Source of the DNA: Anaerolineaceae bacterium
GTDB taxonomy: Bacteria > Chloroflexota > Anaerolineae > Anaerolineales > Anaerolineaceae
Reading direction: 5' to 3'
Assembly (NCBI GenBank): GCA_017417055.1
Contig: JAFPZX010000086.1
Coordinates: 1 to 64,000, forward strand
Length of the DNA stretch: 64,000 nucleotides
Positions 23,807 to 32,928 of this stretch are shown here, one piece after another (the stretch's first letter is position 1; each line of letters begins with the position of its first letter). A model generated the notes under the pieces. The model was not told the DNA's origin. It did not search any database and worked only from the letters and a program-made list of their open reading frames with translations. The translations under genes and the position numbers were made by a program.

Positions 23807-26800
23807 ATGGACTACAGAACCGCACTATCACCCAATTCAGAACTGCGTTTTTCTGCAGACATCAAGTACACGATCCGCGGCGAAGTCGGACGAGGCGGAT
23901 CGTGCATTGTTTATGATGGATTCTACAGGACTAATGCGGGAGACGAAAAGACTGTCCGTATCAAAGAGTGTTATCCTTACGAGCTGAATTTGGCCCGGAA
24001 CAAAGACAATTCGCTGATATGCTTACCCGAACAAACGGAGAAATTTGAAAAAAAGAAAGCACAGATGTACAGCGACTTTAGACTGTGCAACACATTGTTT
24101 TACGCGGAAGAGGCATCCGATGCCATTATCAACACCCTCAACATTCATGAGGCGAACAACACGGTTTATACCGTCAGTACATGGTCACGCGAGAACGCAC
24201 TGCCAAACATCGAAATCACCGGACTGCGGCACTGCCTCTCCATCGTCCGCCAGACCGCTGCCGCCATTCGATCCATTCATGAATCCGGGTATCTCTATTT
24301 AGACATAAAACCGGAAAATATATCTGTAATCAACAGCTCTTCCGGGCGGGTCCAGCTCTTTGATTTCGACAGCTTGATACCTATTACTCAAAAACAGGAG
24401 AACAATGCTTTCGAAGGATATCGCTTGTCCTATACAAAAGGGTTTGCCGCATTGGAATTACGGAAAGGACAACTGAACAAACTCGGTCCGCATACAGACG
24501 TTTACGGCATCGGTGCTTTACTGTTTACCCTGCTCTTCAGCTGCACACCGGAAGCACCTGACTGCGCACGTACAGCAGCATACGATTTTTCCAGAATACG
24601 GTTTTCCGGTAATTATCCGGACAAAATCTTTATAGCGCTCACCGATTTTTTTCATTGTACGCTCGCCGGATTTATCCCGGACCGCTGTCAGACGATGGAT
24701 CAGGCTGTCCGGGACCTGGAAGCCATTGAAAAACTGGCCGATCCGGCATATCCTTATCTGATTTCAACTTCCATCAGCGCACCGGACTGGATCATCGGAC
24801 GCCAAAACGAAAGGAAAACTCTGGATGAATGGTGCCGTGAACCTTCAAAACATTCACTGTTCATCAGCGGTATGGGCGGCATCGGGAAAAGTACCTTTGT
24901 CCGCGATTATCTTTCCCAACACCGGAATGATTGGGACAGTATCGTCTATCTATATTTCAAAAGTTCGCTCTGTCAAACCATTCTGAACGATGACATGCTG
25001 CGAATCAACGGTACCGAACGATATCCGGAAGAAAAGGAAGCAGATTATTTTGACCGCAAACTGCGCAAATTCCGCGAGATTGCTCAGGGGAACCGCATTC
25101 TGCTGATTTTTGACAACTTCGAAAATGAACAGGACCCGGATCTCGCTGCCATCCTAAGCCTGAACTGCAAAACAATCTTTATCAGCCGGCATGACACAGG
25201 ATCACTAAACCTGACGCGATTAAGATTATCCTCAATTTCAAATGATAATGAACTGCTGCAGCTGTTTCTTCACTATATGGGCAGCACAGATGATTTGTAC
25301 AGTACAGAGGCTGCTGTGTCTGATGAAGACTGCATCCGTGAAATTATCCATCTGCTCTCCGGTCATACCCTGGCACTTGAGCTGTTTGCCAGACAGATTT
25401 CCTGCAGTTTTTTGACCCTTCCAGAAGCACTGGGGCTACTGCGAAAACAGGGGCTCCTGCATATCAGCACCGATCGGGTGGATTACCAGCGGGATGACCG
25501 CATCTGCTATGAGCAGATGGAATCTATCATCACAAGGCTTTTCCAGACCGACCTGCTCACTCCTTCACAAATCTCAATCCTGAAAGCGCTTGTTCTGTTT
25601 CCCGCACCTGGTATTCCCGCACGGGAACTGATGCGGCTGACAGGATTGGAAAGCGCGGAACCCATTCAAAGCTTGATCCGGATGGGTTGGATCACCCGGG
25701 ATCACGACCGGCTCTTTCTCCATCCGCTAATCCGCGATGTAATCCAGAATATTCCGGGAACAAATGACAATTTGGAGAGCACGCTGCAAATCATCAATAC
25801 ACTTTATATTGACATTATGTCCGAAAGTCACCTTGAAGACCTCTGCATTGATCCGAAATCCATCTCACCGGAATTGGCAGACATTCTTTCCAAAACCGAT
25901 CCTTATACGATCGTCACCGATCACCGCAAGCTGCTTGCTTCCGTTATGACCGCACGCGGGGTTCTTGATATCCTGATGAATAATGAACTGTGGGGCAGGG
26001 AGCCCGTTCAAAAACTGCTGCATGCGATGGTCACCAATCTCCCGAAATCCGAAGATGAGGCAATTCTGCATTACGGGAAAATGCTGCTGGATCATCCGGA
26101 ACATCTCTCTCCTTTGGATGTCATCCGCGTTACGGAAGTTGTTAATAAAGTTTTGTGCCAATATCAAGAATATGACACCGCTTTACAATTAGCGGGTTCG
26201 GCAGAAAAATACGCGGAGGATGACCTTACCAAAGCAGAATATTACGGACTGCTCACTGATATTTACGACACCCGCGATTTCCCGGGTGATCGTGAAAAAT
26301 TAGCAGAACTGACGGACATAATCATTGATCATTCACGGAAAGCGCCGAAGCAGAAGCGGGAACATCTGCTCGCTGAATATCTTTTGGGAAAAATGAACGC
26401 CATCGCCCGACGCGGGTTCAGTGACCCGGATGAATTTGACCAGCTGTTCAATGAAATACGTCAGATCCTTGAGACAGAATGTCTGCCATACTCTACGATC
26501 CGTCACGGATTTGCTATCACCATGGGGTTTTATTGGGCAGAGGCAGAACAAAACCAGGAGGAAGCGGAAAAGTGGATCGCTGAAGCAAAAATCGTAGGAG
26601 AAAAAATCTACCCGCAAGGATTGGATTATATCGACTTTGTAATCATTCCTCCCGCCATCATTTACATCGACCTGCAGGATTACACCTCCTGCGAAAGGAC
26701 TTTGCGGGAAGGCATCCGCATCTGTGACGAACACGCGGATGTGACAGCCTATCTGCGCAAAAAGCACGACCTGCAGCGTTACCTGCTGGATGTCTTTCTG

Positions 26801-26914
26801 GAAGGGAAAAACTACGATAACGCCCGTGAAATGATCACAATTCTGGACCGTGAATGCCGGGAATACGGTTTTCCCGATACCGTCCAACCGGAAGTACGGG
26901 AATTTCTGGGGTAA
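23807..26914 (+). CDS. Protein kinase-STAND ATPase fusion with C-terminal helical repeats
   Basis: A 1035-residue protein. Residues about 20-310 form a Ser/Thr kinase-like domain: glycine loop GRGGSC (28-33), Lys53, catalytic loop LYLDIKPEN with Asp166, and LFDFDSL in place of DFG. Residues about 325-620 form an NB-ARC-like ATPase with Walker A GMGGIGKST (355-363), Walker B ILLIFDNFEN (431-440) and a downstream winged-helix-like part. The remainder is helical and TPR-like. STAND proteins switch on by ATP-driven oligomerisation, and several act in phage defence or signalling. No Shine-Dalgarno is obvious before the ATG. It follows the frameshifted gene at 22442-23666, its likely partner. Confidence 0.85.
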   Translation: MDYRTALSPNSELRFSADIKYTIRGEVGRGGSCIVYDGFYRTNAGDEKTVRIKECYPYELNLARNKDNSLICLPEQTEKFEKKKAQMYSDFRLCNTLFYAEEASDAIINTLNIHEANNTVYTVSTWSRENALPNIEITGLRHCLSIVRQTAAAIRSIHESGYLYLDIKPENISVINSSSGRVQLFDFDSLIPITQKQENNAFEGYRLSYTKGFAALELRKGQLNKLGPHTDVYGIGALLFTLLFSCTPEAPDCARTAAYDFSRIRFSGNYPDKIFIALTDFFHCTLAGFIPDRCQTMDQAVRDLEAIEKLADPAYPYLISTSISAPDWIIGRQNERKTLDEWCREPSKHSLFISGMGGIGKSTFVRDYLSQHRNDWDSIVYLYFKSSLCQTILNDDMLRINGTERYPEEKEADYFDRKLRKFREIAQGNRILLIFDNFENEQDPDLAAILSLNCKTIFISRHDTGSLNLTRLRLSSISNDNELLQLFLHYMGSTDDLYSTEAAVSDEDCIREIIHLLSGHTLALELFARQISCSFLTLPEALGLLRKQGLLHISTDRVDYQRDDRICYEQMESIITRLFQTDLLTPSQISILKALVLFPAPGIPARELMRLTGLESAEPIQSLIRMGWITRDHDRLFLHPLIRDVIQNIPGTNDNLESTLQIINTLYIDIMSESHLEDLCIDPKSISPELADILSKTDPYTIVTDHRKLLASVMTARGVLDILMNNELWGREPVQKLLHAMVTNLPKSEDEAILHYGKMLLDHPEHLSPLDVIRVTEVVNKVLCQYQEYDTALQLAGSAEKYAEDDLTKAEYYGLLTDIYDTRDFPGDREKLAELTDIIIDHSRKAPKQKREHLLAEYLLGKMNAIARRGFSDPDEFDQLFNEIRQILETECLPYSTIRHGFAITMGFYWAEAEQNQEEAEKWIAEAKIVGEKIYPQGLDYIDFVIIPPAIIYIDLQDYTSCERTLREGIRICDEHADVTAYLRKKHDLQRYLLDVFLEGKNYDNAREMITILDRECREYGFPDTVQPEVREFLG

Positions 26915-26916
26915 AC

Positions 26917-26965
26917 GGGGACTGTCCCCACAAAATGTTTTGTTAATATAATAGGGACAGTCCCC
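26917..26965. terminator. GGGGACTGTCCCC...GGGACAGTCCCC between convergent genes
   Basis: The two palindromes (26917-26929 and 26954-26965) can pair over a 24-base loop. They lie between the stop codons of the kinase-STAND gene and the AEC transporter gene, which run toward each other. Confidence 0.7.
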
Positions 26966-26971
26966 GATAAA

Positions 26972-27904
26972 TTATAGATGAATATACACCGTGAGACCCA
27001 CAAAGACAAGCAGCGTCAGCACGGTTGAAAAGGAAATTGTCGTCGAAACATAATCCCGGTGGCCTTCAAATTTTCCGAACAACGGGATCGAAAAAGACCC
27101 GGGCAGACTGAAAGCTAAAACCAACGCGACCATGGTTTCCTTACTATAAGGAATAAAGCGGAAAATAATCAGACAGCTGACCGCGCAAAGCACCCACATT
27201 GATACAAGACGAGTGAAACTTGTGAAAAATACCGGTTTCCGCAGATCAGAGCGCAAAGACAAATCGAATCCCAGCGTGATCAGAATCAGTAAACCGGCCG
27301 GGTCGGAAAGGAAGCCCACCGTTGACTGATAGATGCCGCTGATCGATGAATTCGCGATCCAGGTATCGACTCCCAAAAGCCCCAGCACAATACCCAGGAC
27401 CATCGCCAGAAACGTGGGAGCCACGACAGCATGTTTGAGTGTCTTTTTAAAATCCCCTTCATATCCATCCACCATCTGCATCAAAGGAATGGCAATCAGA
27501 AAAAGGAAAACCGTATGCGCCACATCAATGATCGCCATGTCGCTGGTTCCCCGGGTTCCGTAAAGCATTCCCAACAGCGGATATCCAAGCGAGCCGCCCT
27601 CAACAGTGGCAAAAACAAAGGGGAAATATTTCGCCCGTTCCGGAATAAAACGCCGCAGCAGGAAACCCAATCCGAGCTGTGCGAGCATCGCCAGGAAAAA
27701 GACGATGATAATCGCCATGGAATCCTTCGAATAGTTCGCAAACATAAAGGCATTCAGCAAAATCACCGGCAGCAGAAACTTGCTGACGATCGTTTTAATG
27801 GCCGCACAGCCATTATCGTCCATCAGGTTCTTTTTCCGCATCAGGACCCCGATGGAAAACGCAATGGCAATTGGTAAAATCATTTCAATAACAGAGCTTA
27901 ACAT
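26972..27904 (-). CDS. AEC-family transporter
   Basis: A 310-residue membrane protein with about ten membrane segments and the pattern of the auxin efflux carrier family (PF03547): an N-terminal half with LLPVILLNAFMFANYSKDS and FATVEGGSLGYPLLGMLYG, and a C-terminal half with ALVLAFSLPGSFSIPLFG. Bacterial members carry malate, malonate or other small organic acids; which one is not visible here. I prefer the ATG at 27904; a GTG at 27925 is in frame. It is transcribed alone. Confidence 0.85.
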   Translation of the reverse strand: MLSSVIEMILPIAIAFSIGVLMRKKNLMDDNGCAAIKTIVSKFLLPVILLNAFMFANYSKDSMAIIIVFFLAMLAQLGLGFLLRRFIPERAKYFPFVFATVEGGSLGYPLLGMLYGTRGTSDMAIIDVAHTVFLFLIAIPLMQMVDGYEGDFKKTLKHAVVAPTFLAMVLGIVLGLLGVDTWIANSSISGIYQSTVGFLSDPAGLLILITLGFDLSLRSDLRKPVFFTSFTRLVSMWVLCAVSCLIIFRFIPYSKETMVALVLAFSLPGSFSIPLFGKFEGHRDYVSTTISFSTVLTLLVFVGLTVYIHL

Positions 27905-28006
27905 TTTCTTGTGTCTTTCTTTCACAAACTCGTAATAAATATTGGTAACTGTTCAAAAAACGAAGTAATGCACATGGGAACAGACCGACTTTCCCTGCTC
28001 AGTGCC

Positions 28007-28070
28007 GCACATGGAGACAGGCACACTTGTGTTGGATTCGCGACACAAGGTACCAGTCCCCATATGCTTC
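28007..28070. repeat. Intergenic element, GACTGGTACC/GAGACAGGCAC family
   Basis: The ends GCACATGGAGACAGGCAC and GGTACCAGTCCCCATATGC flank a stem with TTGTGT...CGACACAA. Related copies are at 29417, 31883 and 44243. Confidence 0.65.
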
Positions 28071-28085
28071 AACCTGATTTTCCAT

Positions 28086-29207
28086 TCAGCTGCTCAGCAG
28101 AGGCTGTTCGTATTCAAACAACGCAGCATTGATCTCAAAAATATCATAATTCCGGCTTTTGACAAAGTAAGATATGATTAAATCAAATTTACTTGTGGGG
28201 GACAATGTGTACCCTGCCCGGGAAATCAGGTCCAGCAGCTCCGGCATGTCCAGCTTCAGCGCTACAGCATAAGCGATAGCAGTAATCTTTTTCGGATGAT
28301 AATCCACATTGCAGCGGATTTTGGAGAAATTTTTCCGGTTCCCGTTAGCACGCTTATACACCGTCACATCATCCAGGCCACGTTCATTGATCAGCCTGAA
28401 CAGCCGCTGCTGGAAGGTATCTTCTTCTTTTTGAAGCACCTCATCAAGAGACTTCTTTTCCGTCTGACCGAAAACTCCCATGAAACCGCCAGAAAGCGGT
28501 TCTGATTTCGGAGATGAGGGAGCACAGCAAATCTTTTCCGTAAAAATCATTTCATCCGGCGCGGCATACTTGTCTTCTAATAAGTCAAGTGACTCAGAAA
28601 AGAACTTATCTGTTTGTATCCTGCGGCGTCTGAATTGATTGCTGGGGTGCCCTTTATATTCTTCTTCCCGCAGGAGACCGATGGCGTTCTCATCAATATA
28701 CTTGTCGATTTCGCCGACCAGTTTTTCCGAAAGTTCCAACGCTTTTTTGTCGAATACCACCAGGATAACATTCATTTCATGGGTCAGCAGGAATTTCCCG
28801 ATTTCCTTGAGCGCGATATCAAGCGCTTCCGCTTTTGGAAACCCATAGGTTCCGGTGGCGATCAGCGGGAAGGCAATGCTCTCGCATGAAAGCTCACCTG
28901 CCAGGGTGAGTGAATTAGCGTAACAAGAGTGCAGGACTTCCCGTTCCCCGTGGCTGCCGTCGATCCATGCCGGGCCGACTGTGTGAATAATATATTTGGC
29001 ATTCAGCGCAAATGCCGGGGTACTGACGGCGTTTCCGGGTGCGATATCTCCGATTTTTTTCCGTTCCGCCAGCAGCTGTTTTTCACCGGCAGCCTTGTAA
29101 ATCGCGCTGTCCGTACCGCCTCCAATGACCGGCTTTGGATTCGCGGTGTTGACAATCGCGTTTGAGGCAACTTTGGTTATATCATTACGAATTATTTGAA
29201 AAGGCAT
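28086..29207 (-). CDS. Macro-domain protein with an unidentified C-terminal domain
   Basis: A 373-residue protein. Residues about 1-165 are a macro domain, which binds or hydrolyses ADP-ribose: DITKVASNAIVNTANPKPVIGGGTD, GDIAPGNAV and PLIATGTYGFPKAEA are the usual contact loops. A charged linker follows. Residues about 265-365 form a helical domain (RANGNRKNFSKIRCN, ITAIAYAVALKLDMPELLDLISRAGYTLS) that looks like a small regulatory or helix-turn-helix-like module. The start at 29207 is preferred over 29225 because AGGAGG precedes it. Removal of ADP-ribose from proteins or metabolites is likely; the tail might direct it to a partner. Confidence 0.85.
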   Translation of the reverse strand: MPFQIIRNDITKVASNAIVNTANPKPVIGGGTDSAIYKAAGEKQLLAERKKIGDIAPGNAVSTPAFALNAKYIIHTVGPAWIDGSHGEREVLHSCYANSLTLAGELSCESIAFPLIATGTYGFPKAEALDIALKEIGKFLLTHEMNVILVVFDKKALELSEKLVGEIDKYIDENAIGLLREEEYKGHPSNQFRRRRIQTDKFFSESLDLLEDKYAAPDEMIFTEKICCAPSSPKSEPLSGGFMGVFGQTEKKSLDEVLQKEEDTFQQRLFRLINERGLDDVTVYKRANGNRKNFSKIRCNVDYHPKKITAIAYAVALKLDMPELLDLISRAGYTLSPTSKFDLIISYFVKSRNYDIFEINAALFEYEQPLLSS

Positions 29208-29242
29208 CCGTCCTCCTGTTTTCATACCGATTTATTGAGTTT

Positions 29243-29281
29243 CGGTGACAGTTTTGCGCGAAGCGCAGAACTGTCTTCCCG
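29243..29281. repeat. Short intergenic palindrome (GTTTTGCGCGAAGCGCAGAACTGTC)
   Basis: It has a GCGCGAAGCGC hairpin core with GACAGTTTT and GAACTGTC arms. Copies of this type lie at 18479, 31799 and 50118. The gap 29208-29551 contains this and the element at 29417, and otherwise no feature. Confidence 0.75.
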
Positions 29282-29416
29282 CCTGCATGGGGATTTAGTC
29301 CCATGTGGCTAACCCATATAATGCAAATCTCTACTATTTTACCAGTCATAGACTCATTCATTACGCAATACAGATGATAAAATATACATATCATTTATAT
29401 TATCGTAACTATTTAC

Positions 29417-29484
29417 GAAGCACTTGCGGGACTGACACCCTGTGTCGCGTAAGCCGACACAGGCGTGCCTGTCACCATGTGCGG
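29417..29484. repeat. Intergenic element, GGACTGACACC/GTGCCTGTCACC family
   Basis: CGAAGCACTTGCGGGACTG and GTGCCTGTCACCATGTGC flank a TGTGTCGCGTAAGCCGACACA stem. It is closest to the copy at 44243-44310. Confidence 0.7.
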
Positions 29485-29551
29485 CCAAACAACATTGGCG
29501 AACGTGTGATTCAACATAACAATTACAGTTTATAGAAAAGGAGTAAATATC

Positions 29552-31777
29552 ATGACACGAGGAACACTTCTCTTTCGCGTATTTCTGATAATGGCGGTGC
29601 CGGTACTTCTTGTTTGTTCTTGCTTCACCGCAGTCACAGCACAGGGTGAACTCATTCCCGGTCAGGAACTGCTGAAAAACGGTGATTTCAGCAGTGACCT
29701 TCTTTTCAACCTTTACACAGAGAGCGGCGGCAATGCTGCCCTCAGTATTCAAAACGGTGAACTGCAAATCGATGTAAACAAAATCGGACGGGTCGGGCAT
29801 GCCATTCAGCCATATTATGACGGATTCCGTCTCAATGAGGGCGTTGAATATCTTTTGTCGTTTGATGCCCATGCATCATTGACACGGGACATGTTTATAA
29901 GGATCCAGCTCAACGGCGGTGATTATCACGCGTACTTTGAACAACAGATATCAGTGACCGAAGAGAAACAACATTTCAGCCTGCCTTTTGTGATGAAGGA
30001 AGCGACTGACCCTGCACCGCGTCTGTGCGTCAACATGGGATTTGTCGATCCAATGGCAGCCGCGGGTTTGAAGCCTGAAGATATTGAACCACACACGGTT
30101 TGGTTTGATAATTTCTCACTCACAATAAAAGATGTTTCCGGACTTGTTACAGACGATAGCGGCGTAAAAATCAGCCCAATCCGGATCAATCAGGTCGGTT
30201 ACCTGCCAGGCGCGGTCAAAACAGCCGTCATCACTGATCTTGATGCGGATTCCTTTACCATTGTCAGAAGTCCGCATGGCGAAACCGTTTTTGAAGGGAC
30301 ACTTTCAGCGCCTGTCTACAATCCCTCATCCGGAGAGATGATCAGAATCGCCGATTTCTCAGGTCTGAATATGGTTGGTAAATACAAGCTCATCACATCG
30401 GACGGAACAGTTTCCGAGGAATTTCCGGTCAACAGACAGGTCTATGATAAACTTCTCCGGGAAACCTTACGGATGCTTTATCTGCAGCGCTGCGGAATGG
30501 AACTGGAAGAAGAACACGCGGGAATTTACGTCCATCCGGTCTGTCACAGCGATTTGGCAATTGTATACGGAACGAATCAAAAGATCGACGTCAGCGGCGG
30601 ATGGCATGACGCCAGCGATTATGGGCGGTATGTCGTTTCCGGTGCAAAGGCGGCAGCCGATCTGCTGCTGAGTTATGAAATGAACAGTACGCTGATCGAT
30701 AATATCGGAATCCCGGAAAGCGGAGACGGCGTAGATGACCGCTTGCAGGAAGCGCGATATGAGCTGGACTGGATGCTCAAAATGCAGGCGGAAAGCGGCG
30801 GTGTTTATCACAAAGTCACCGGACAGAATTTTCCCGGCTTCATCAAGCCGCAGGAGGAAACCGAACAGATGATCGTCTCACCGATTTCCAATACGGCAAC
30901 CGGTGATTTTGCCGGTGTACTGACACTCGGAGCCCGCATCTTCACAGACAGCGGTTCTCCTGAACTTGCCGCTTTGTCATCAACCTATCTCGCTGCTGCT
31001 GAACGAGCCTGGACTTATCTGGAAGAACATCGGAACGATCCCGGCTTTACCAATCCCACGGATATCGTGACCGGCGAATACCCTGACGGAAAAGCCGGAG
31101 ACGAACGATTCTGGGCAGCGGCAGAACTTGCGCGGTTTACCGGAAAAGACATATACCGCAGTGCCGCGGCAGAAATGCTGGCATCCGGAGAAGTCACGGC
31201 TGAACTGGGCTGGGTCGAGATGGGCGGCTACGGGCTGTATGCAATTCTTTCCGATCAGGCACTTTCAAAAGAAAATGAAGCATACATCATGGCGGAAACT
31301 TTACTCAGTGAGTCTATTCAGCGGATAAGATCCGGTATTTCCGTCAATTCCTACGGGATCAACCGGATGAACGAATTTGAATGGGGATCCAATATGGGAA
31401 TCGCCAATGACGGCGTCGTTTTGCTGATGGGAGCCGCCATCTTTGATAACGAAGCCCTTCGCGCGAGCGCTGCCCGTCAGCTTGATTACCTGCTGGGGGA
31501 AAACGCCGCAGGGTACTGCTTTGTAACCGGTCTCGGTACCATCAGTCCCACTTATCCGCATCACCGTCCTTCCACAGCGTTTGGCGCAACGGTACCCGGT
31601 ATGCTGGTTGGAGGACCTGACAGCAGTCTGGAAGATCCATACGCTCAGAACGTCCTTGCCAGCTGCTTCCCCGCAAAATGCTATGCAGACAGTGATCAAA
31701 GCTATTCCACAAACGAAGTATGCGTTTACTGGAATTCCCCGCTGATCCTCCTGATCAGTGCATTGACCGGAAATTAA
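29552..31777 (+). CDS. GH9 endoglucanase with N-terminal carbohydrate-binding and Ig-like domains
   Basis: A 741-residue secreted enzyme. The parts are a signal peptide (about 1-32), a CBM4/9-type module (about 37-190, LLKNGDFSSDLLF and FDNFSL), a CelD-type Ig-like domain (about 205-300, IRINQVGYLPG) and the GH9 catalytic domain (about 305-741). The catalytic features of the family are visible: GWHDASDYG near residues 349-357, HHRPS near 669, and NEVCVYWN with the acid Glu near 720. It should cut internal beta-1,4 links in cellulose or mixed-linkage glucans outside the cell. The ribosome site AAAGGAG is strong. It lies alone between intergenic repeats. Confidence 0.92.
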   Translation: MTRGTLLFRVFLIMAVPVLLVCSCFTAVTAQGELIPGQELLKNGDFSSDLLFNLYTESGGNAALSIQNGELQIDVNKIGRVGHAIQPYYDGFRLNEGVEYLLSFDAHASLTRDMFIRIQLNGGDYHAYFEQQISVTEEKQHFSLPFVMKEATDPAPRLCVNMGFVDPMAAAGLKPEDIEPHTVWFDNFSLTIKDVSGLVTDDSGVKISPIRINQVGYLPGAVKTAVITDLDADSFTIVRSPHGETVFEGTLSAPVYNPSSGEMIRIADFSGLNMVGKYKLITSDGTVSEEFPVNRQVYDKLLRETLRMLYLQRCGMELEEEHAGIYVHPVCHSDLAIVYGTNQKIDVSGGWHDASDYGRYVVSGAKAAADLLLSYEMNSTLIDNIGIPESGDGVDDRLQEARYELDWMLKMQAESGGVYHKVTGQNFPGFIKPQEETEQMIVSPISNTATGDFAGVLTLGARIFTDSGSPELAALSSTYLAAAERAWTYLEEHRNDPGFTNPTDIVTGEYPDGKAGDERFWAAAELARFTGKDIYRSAAAEMLASGEVTAELGWVEMGGYGLYAILSDQALSKENEAYIMAETLLSESIQRIRSGISVNSYGINRMNEFEWGSNMGIANDGVVLLMGAAIFDNEALRASAARQLDYLLGENAAGYCFVTGLGTISPTYPHHRPSTAFGATVPGMLVGGPDSSLEDPYAQNVLASCFPAKCYADSDQSYSTNEVCVYWNSPLILLISALTGN

Positions 31778-31798
31778 GGAGACACCGATTAATCGGGT

Positions 31799-31838
31799 TC
31801 GAGGACGATTTTGCGCAAAGCGCAGAACTGACCTCCCG
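31799..31838. repeat. Short intergenic palindrome (GATTTTGCGCAAAGCGCAGAACTG)
   Basis: A copy of the family at 29243-29281 with the core GCGCAAAGCGC. Confidence 0.7.
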
Positions 31839-31882
31839 CTATCTCAGAATTTACTCAATGGTTCCTTAAGAACCTGAGTGAA

Positions 31883-31945
31883 CACACAGGGACAGGAACA
31901 CTTGGTTCGGCTTCACGGCATAAGGTACCGGTCCCCGATGTGCTC
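31883..31945. repeat. Intergenic element, GGGACAGGAACAC/GGTACCGGTCCCC family
   Basis: A copy of the family at 28007-28070, with CACACAGGGACAGGAACAC and AAGGTACCGGTCCCCG as arms. Confidence 0.65.
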
Positions 31946-31981
31946 CGTCCTAAACAAATATGAAACAAGGAGAACATTTAT

Positions 31982-32830
31982 TTGAACACGGCATTACTCA
32001 ACGCAGCAGCCCGAATCTTTTTCATTCTGGCTTTTTTCGGCGTATTACCGGACAACATGAAACATCAGACTTTTGAAATTATTCACTTAAGTGTCAACAC
32101 CGGAAAGCTGGAAAATCCGGTTCAGATTGCAGTTCTCTCAGATCTGCACATGCATGAATACGGACCAGATAACGCGGACCTTGTGAACGCTGTCAGAGGA
32201 GAACAGCCGGACATCATCACGATTATCGGTGACATGGTAAACAAAAAGGAGGATGAATACAGCCTTGTGCTTACTCTCTGCAGACAATTGACAGAGATCG
32301 CGCCGGTCTATTACGTTTACGGCAACCATGAATACGACAATATCACTAAATTGAAGTCCAAAATGAGTGAGGACCTGACAGCTACCGGTGTGAACGTGCT
32401 GGAGAGCGAATGGCGAACCATCGAAGTCAACGGGAACCTGATCGACATCGGCGGCTTATCCCGCAACCCGCGCCAGTACAACTGGACGGATGTCCTGATG
32501 ATGCAGTCCTACTTGCAAAGTCCGAATTTCCGGCTGCTTTTGGTTCATGACCCAGGATTTTTTGATCCCCGTTACACCACCAATCCGGATAAAACACTCA
32601 TCGGTAAAGACATCGACATCGCGCTTTGCGGTCACCGTCACGGCGGACAAATCGATATTCCTTATGTCGGCGGAGTCTATATGCCGGATGTCGGTTTTTT
32701 CCCGGAGCTGACCTCCGGTGACAACTTTGTTGGAAAAACCCACGTGATCGTAAGCCGCGGATTGGGTGACCATAACATCATCCCGCGGGTCAATAACCCA
32801 TATGAATTGCTTTCTCTGACCATTCAATAA
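31982..32830 (+). CDS. Metallophosphoesterase
   Basis: A 282-residue calcineurin-like phosphoesterase with an N-terminal hydrophobic anchor (residues about 8-25). All metal-binding motifs are present in order: SDLHMH, IIGDMVN, YGNHEY, LLVHDP and CGHRHGGQ. The start is a TTG at 31982 with AGGAG about 9 bases upstream. Members with a membrane anchor and this length often act on lipid-linked substrates such as UDP-diacylglucosamine, but the substrate cannot be set from sequence. Confidence 0.88.
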   Translation: MNTALLNAAARIFFILAFFGVLPDNMKHQTFEIIHLSVNTGKLENPVQIAVLSDLHMHEYGPDNADLVNAVRGEQPDIITIIGDMVNKKEDEYSLVLTLCRQLTEIAPVYYVYGNHEYDNITKLKSKMSEDLTATGVNVLESEWRTIEVNGNLIDIGGLSRNPRQYNWTDVLMMQSYLQSPNFRLLLVHDPGFFDPRYTTNPDKTLIGKDIDIALCGHRHGGQIDIPYVGGVYMPDVGFFPELTSGDNFVGKTHVIVSRGLGDHNIIPRVNNPYELLSLTIQ

Positions 32831-32847
32831 GCGATAGGAGATTTAAC

Positions 32848-32905
32848 TGCACTCTGCACTCTGAACACTTCACACTCCTAATTCCTAACTCCTAACACAC
32901 AATTT
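32848..32905. repeat. Heptamer tract (CACTCTG/CTAACTCCTAA type)
   Basis: Short words repeat between the phosphoesterase gene and the psuK promoter. Confidence 0.6.
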
Positions 32906-32913
32906 CCAACCAC

Positions 32914-32922
32914 TGTTATAAT
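32914..32922 (+). promoter_or_regulatory. Extended -10 promoter giving a leaderless psuK transcript
   Basis: TG-n-TATAAT (32914-32922) ends 6 bases before the psuK ATG (32929), and there is no Shine-Dalgarno sequence. Transcription would start at or within a base of the start codon. Confidence 0.55.
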
Positions 32923-32928
32923 AAAGAA

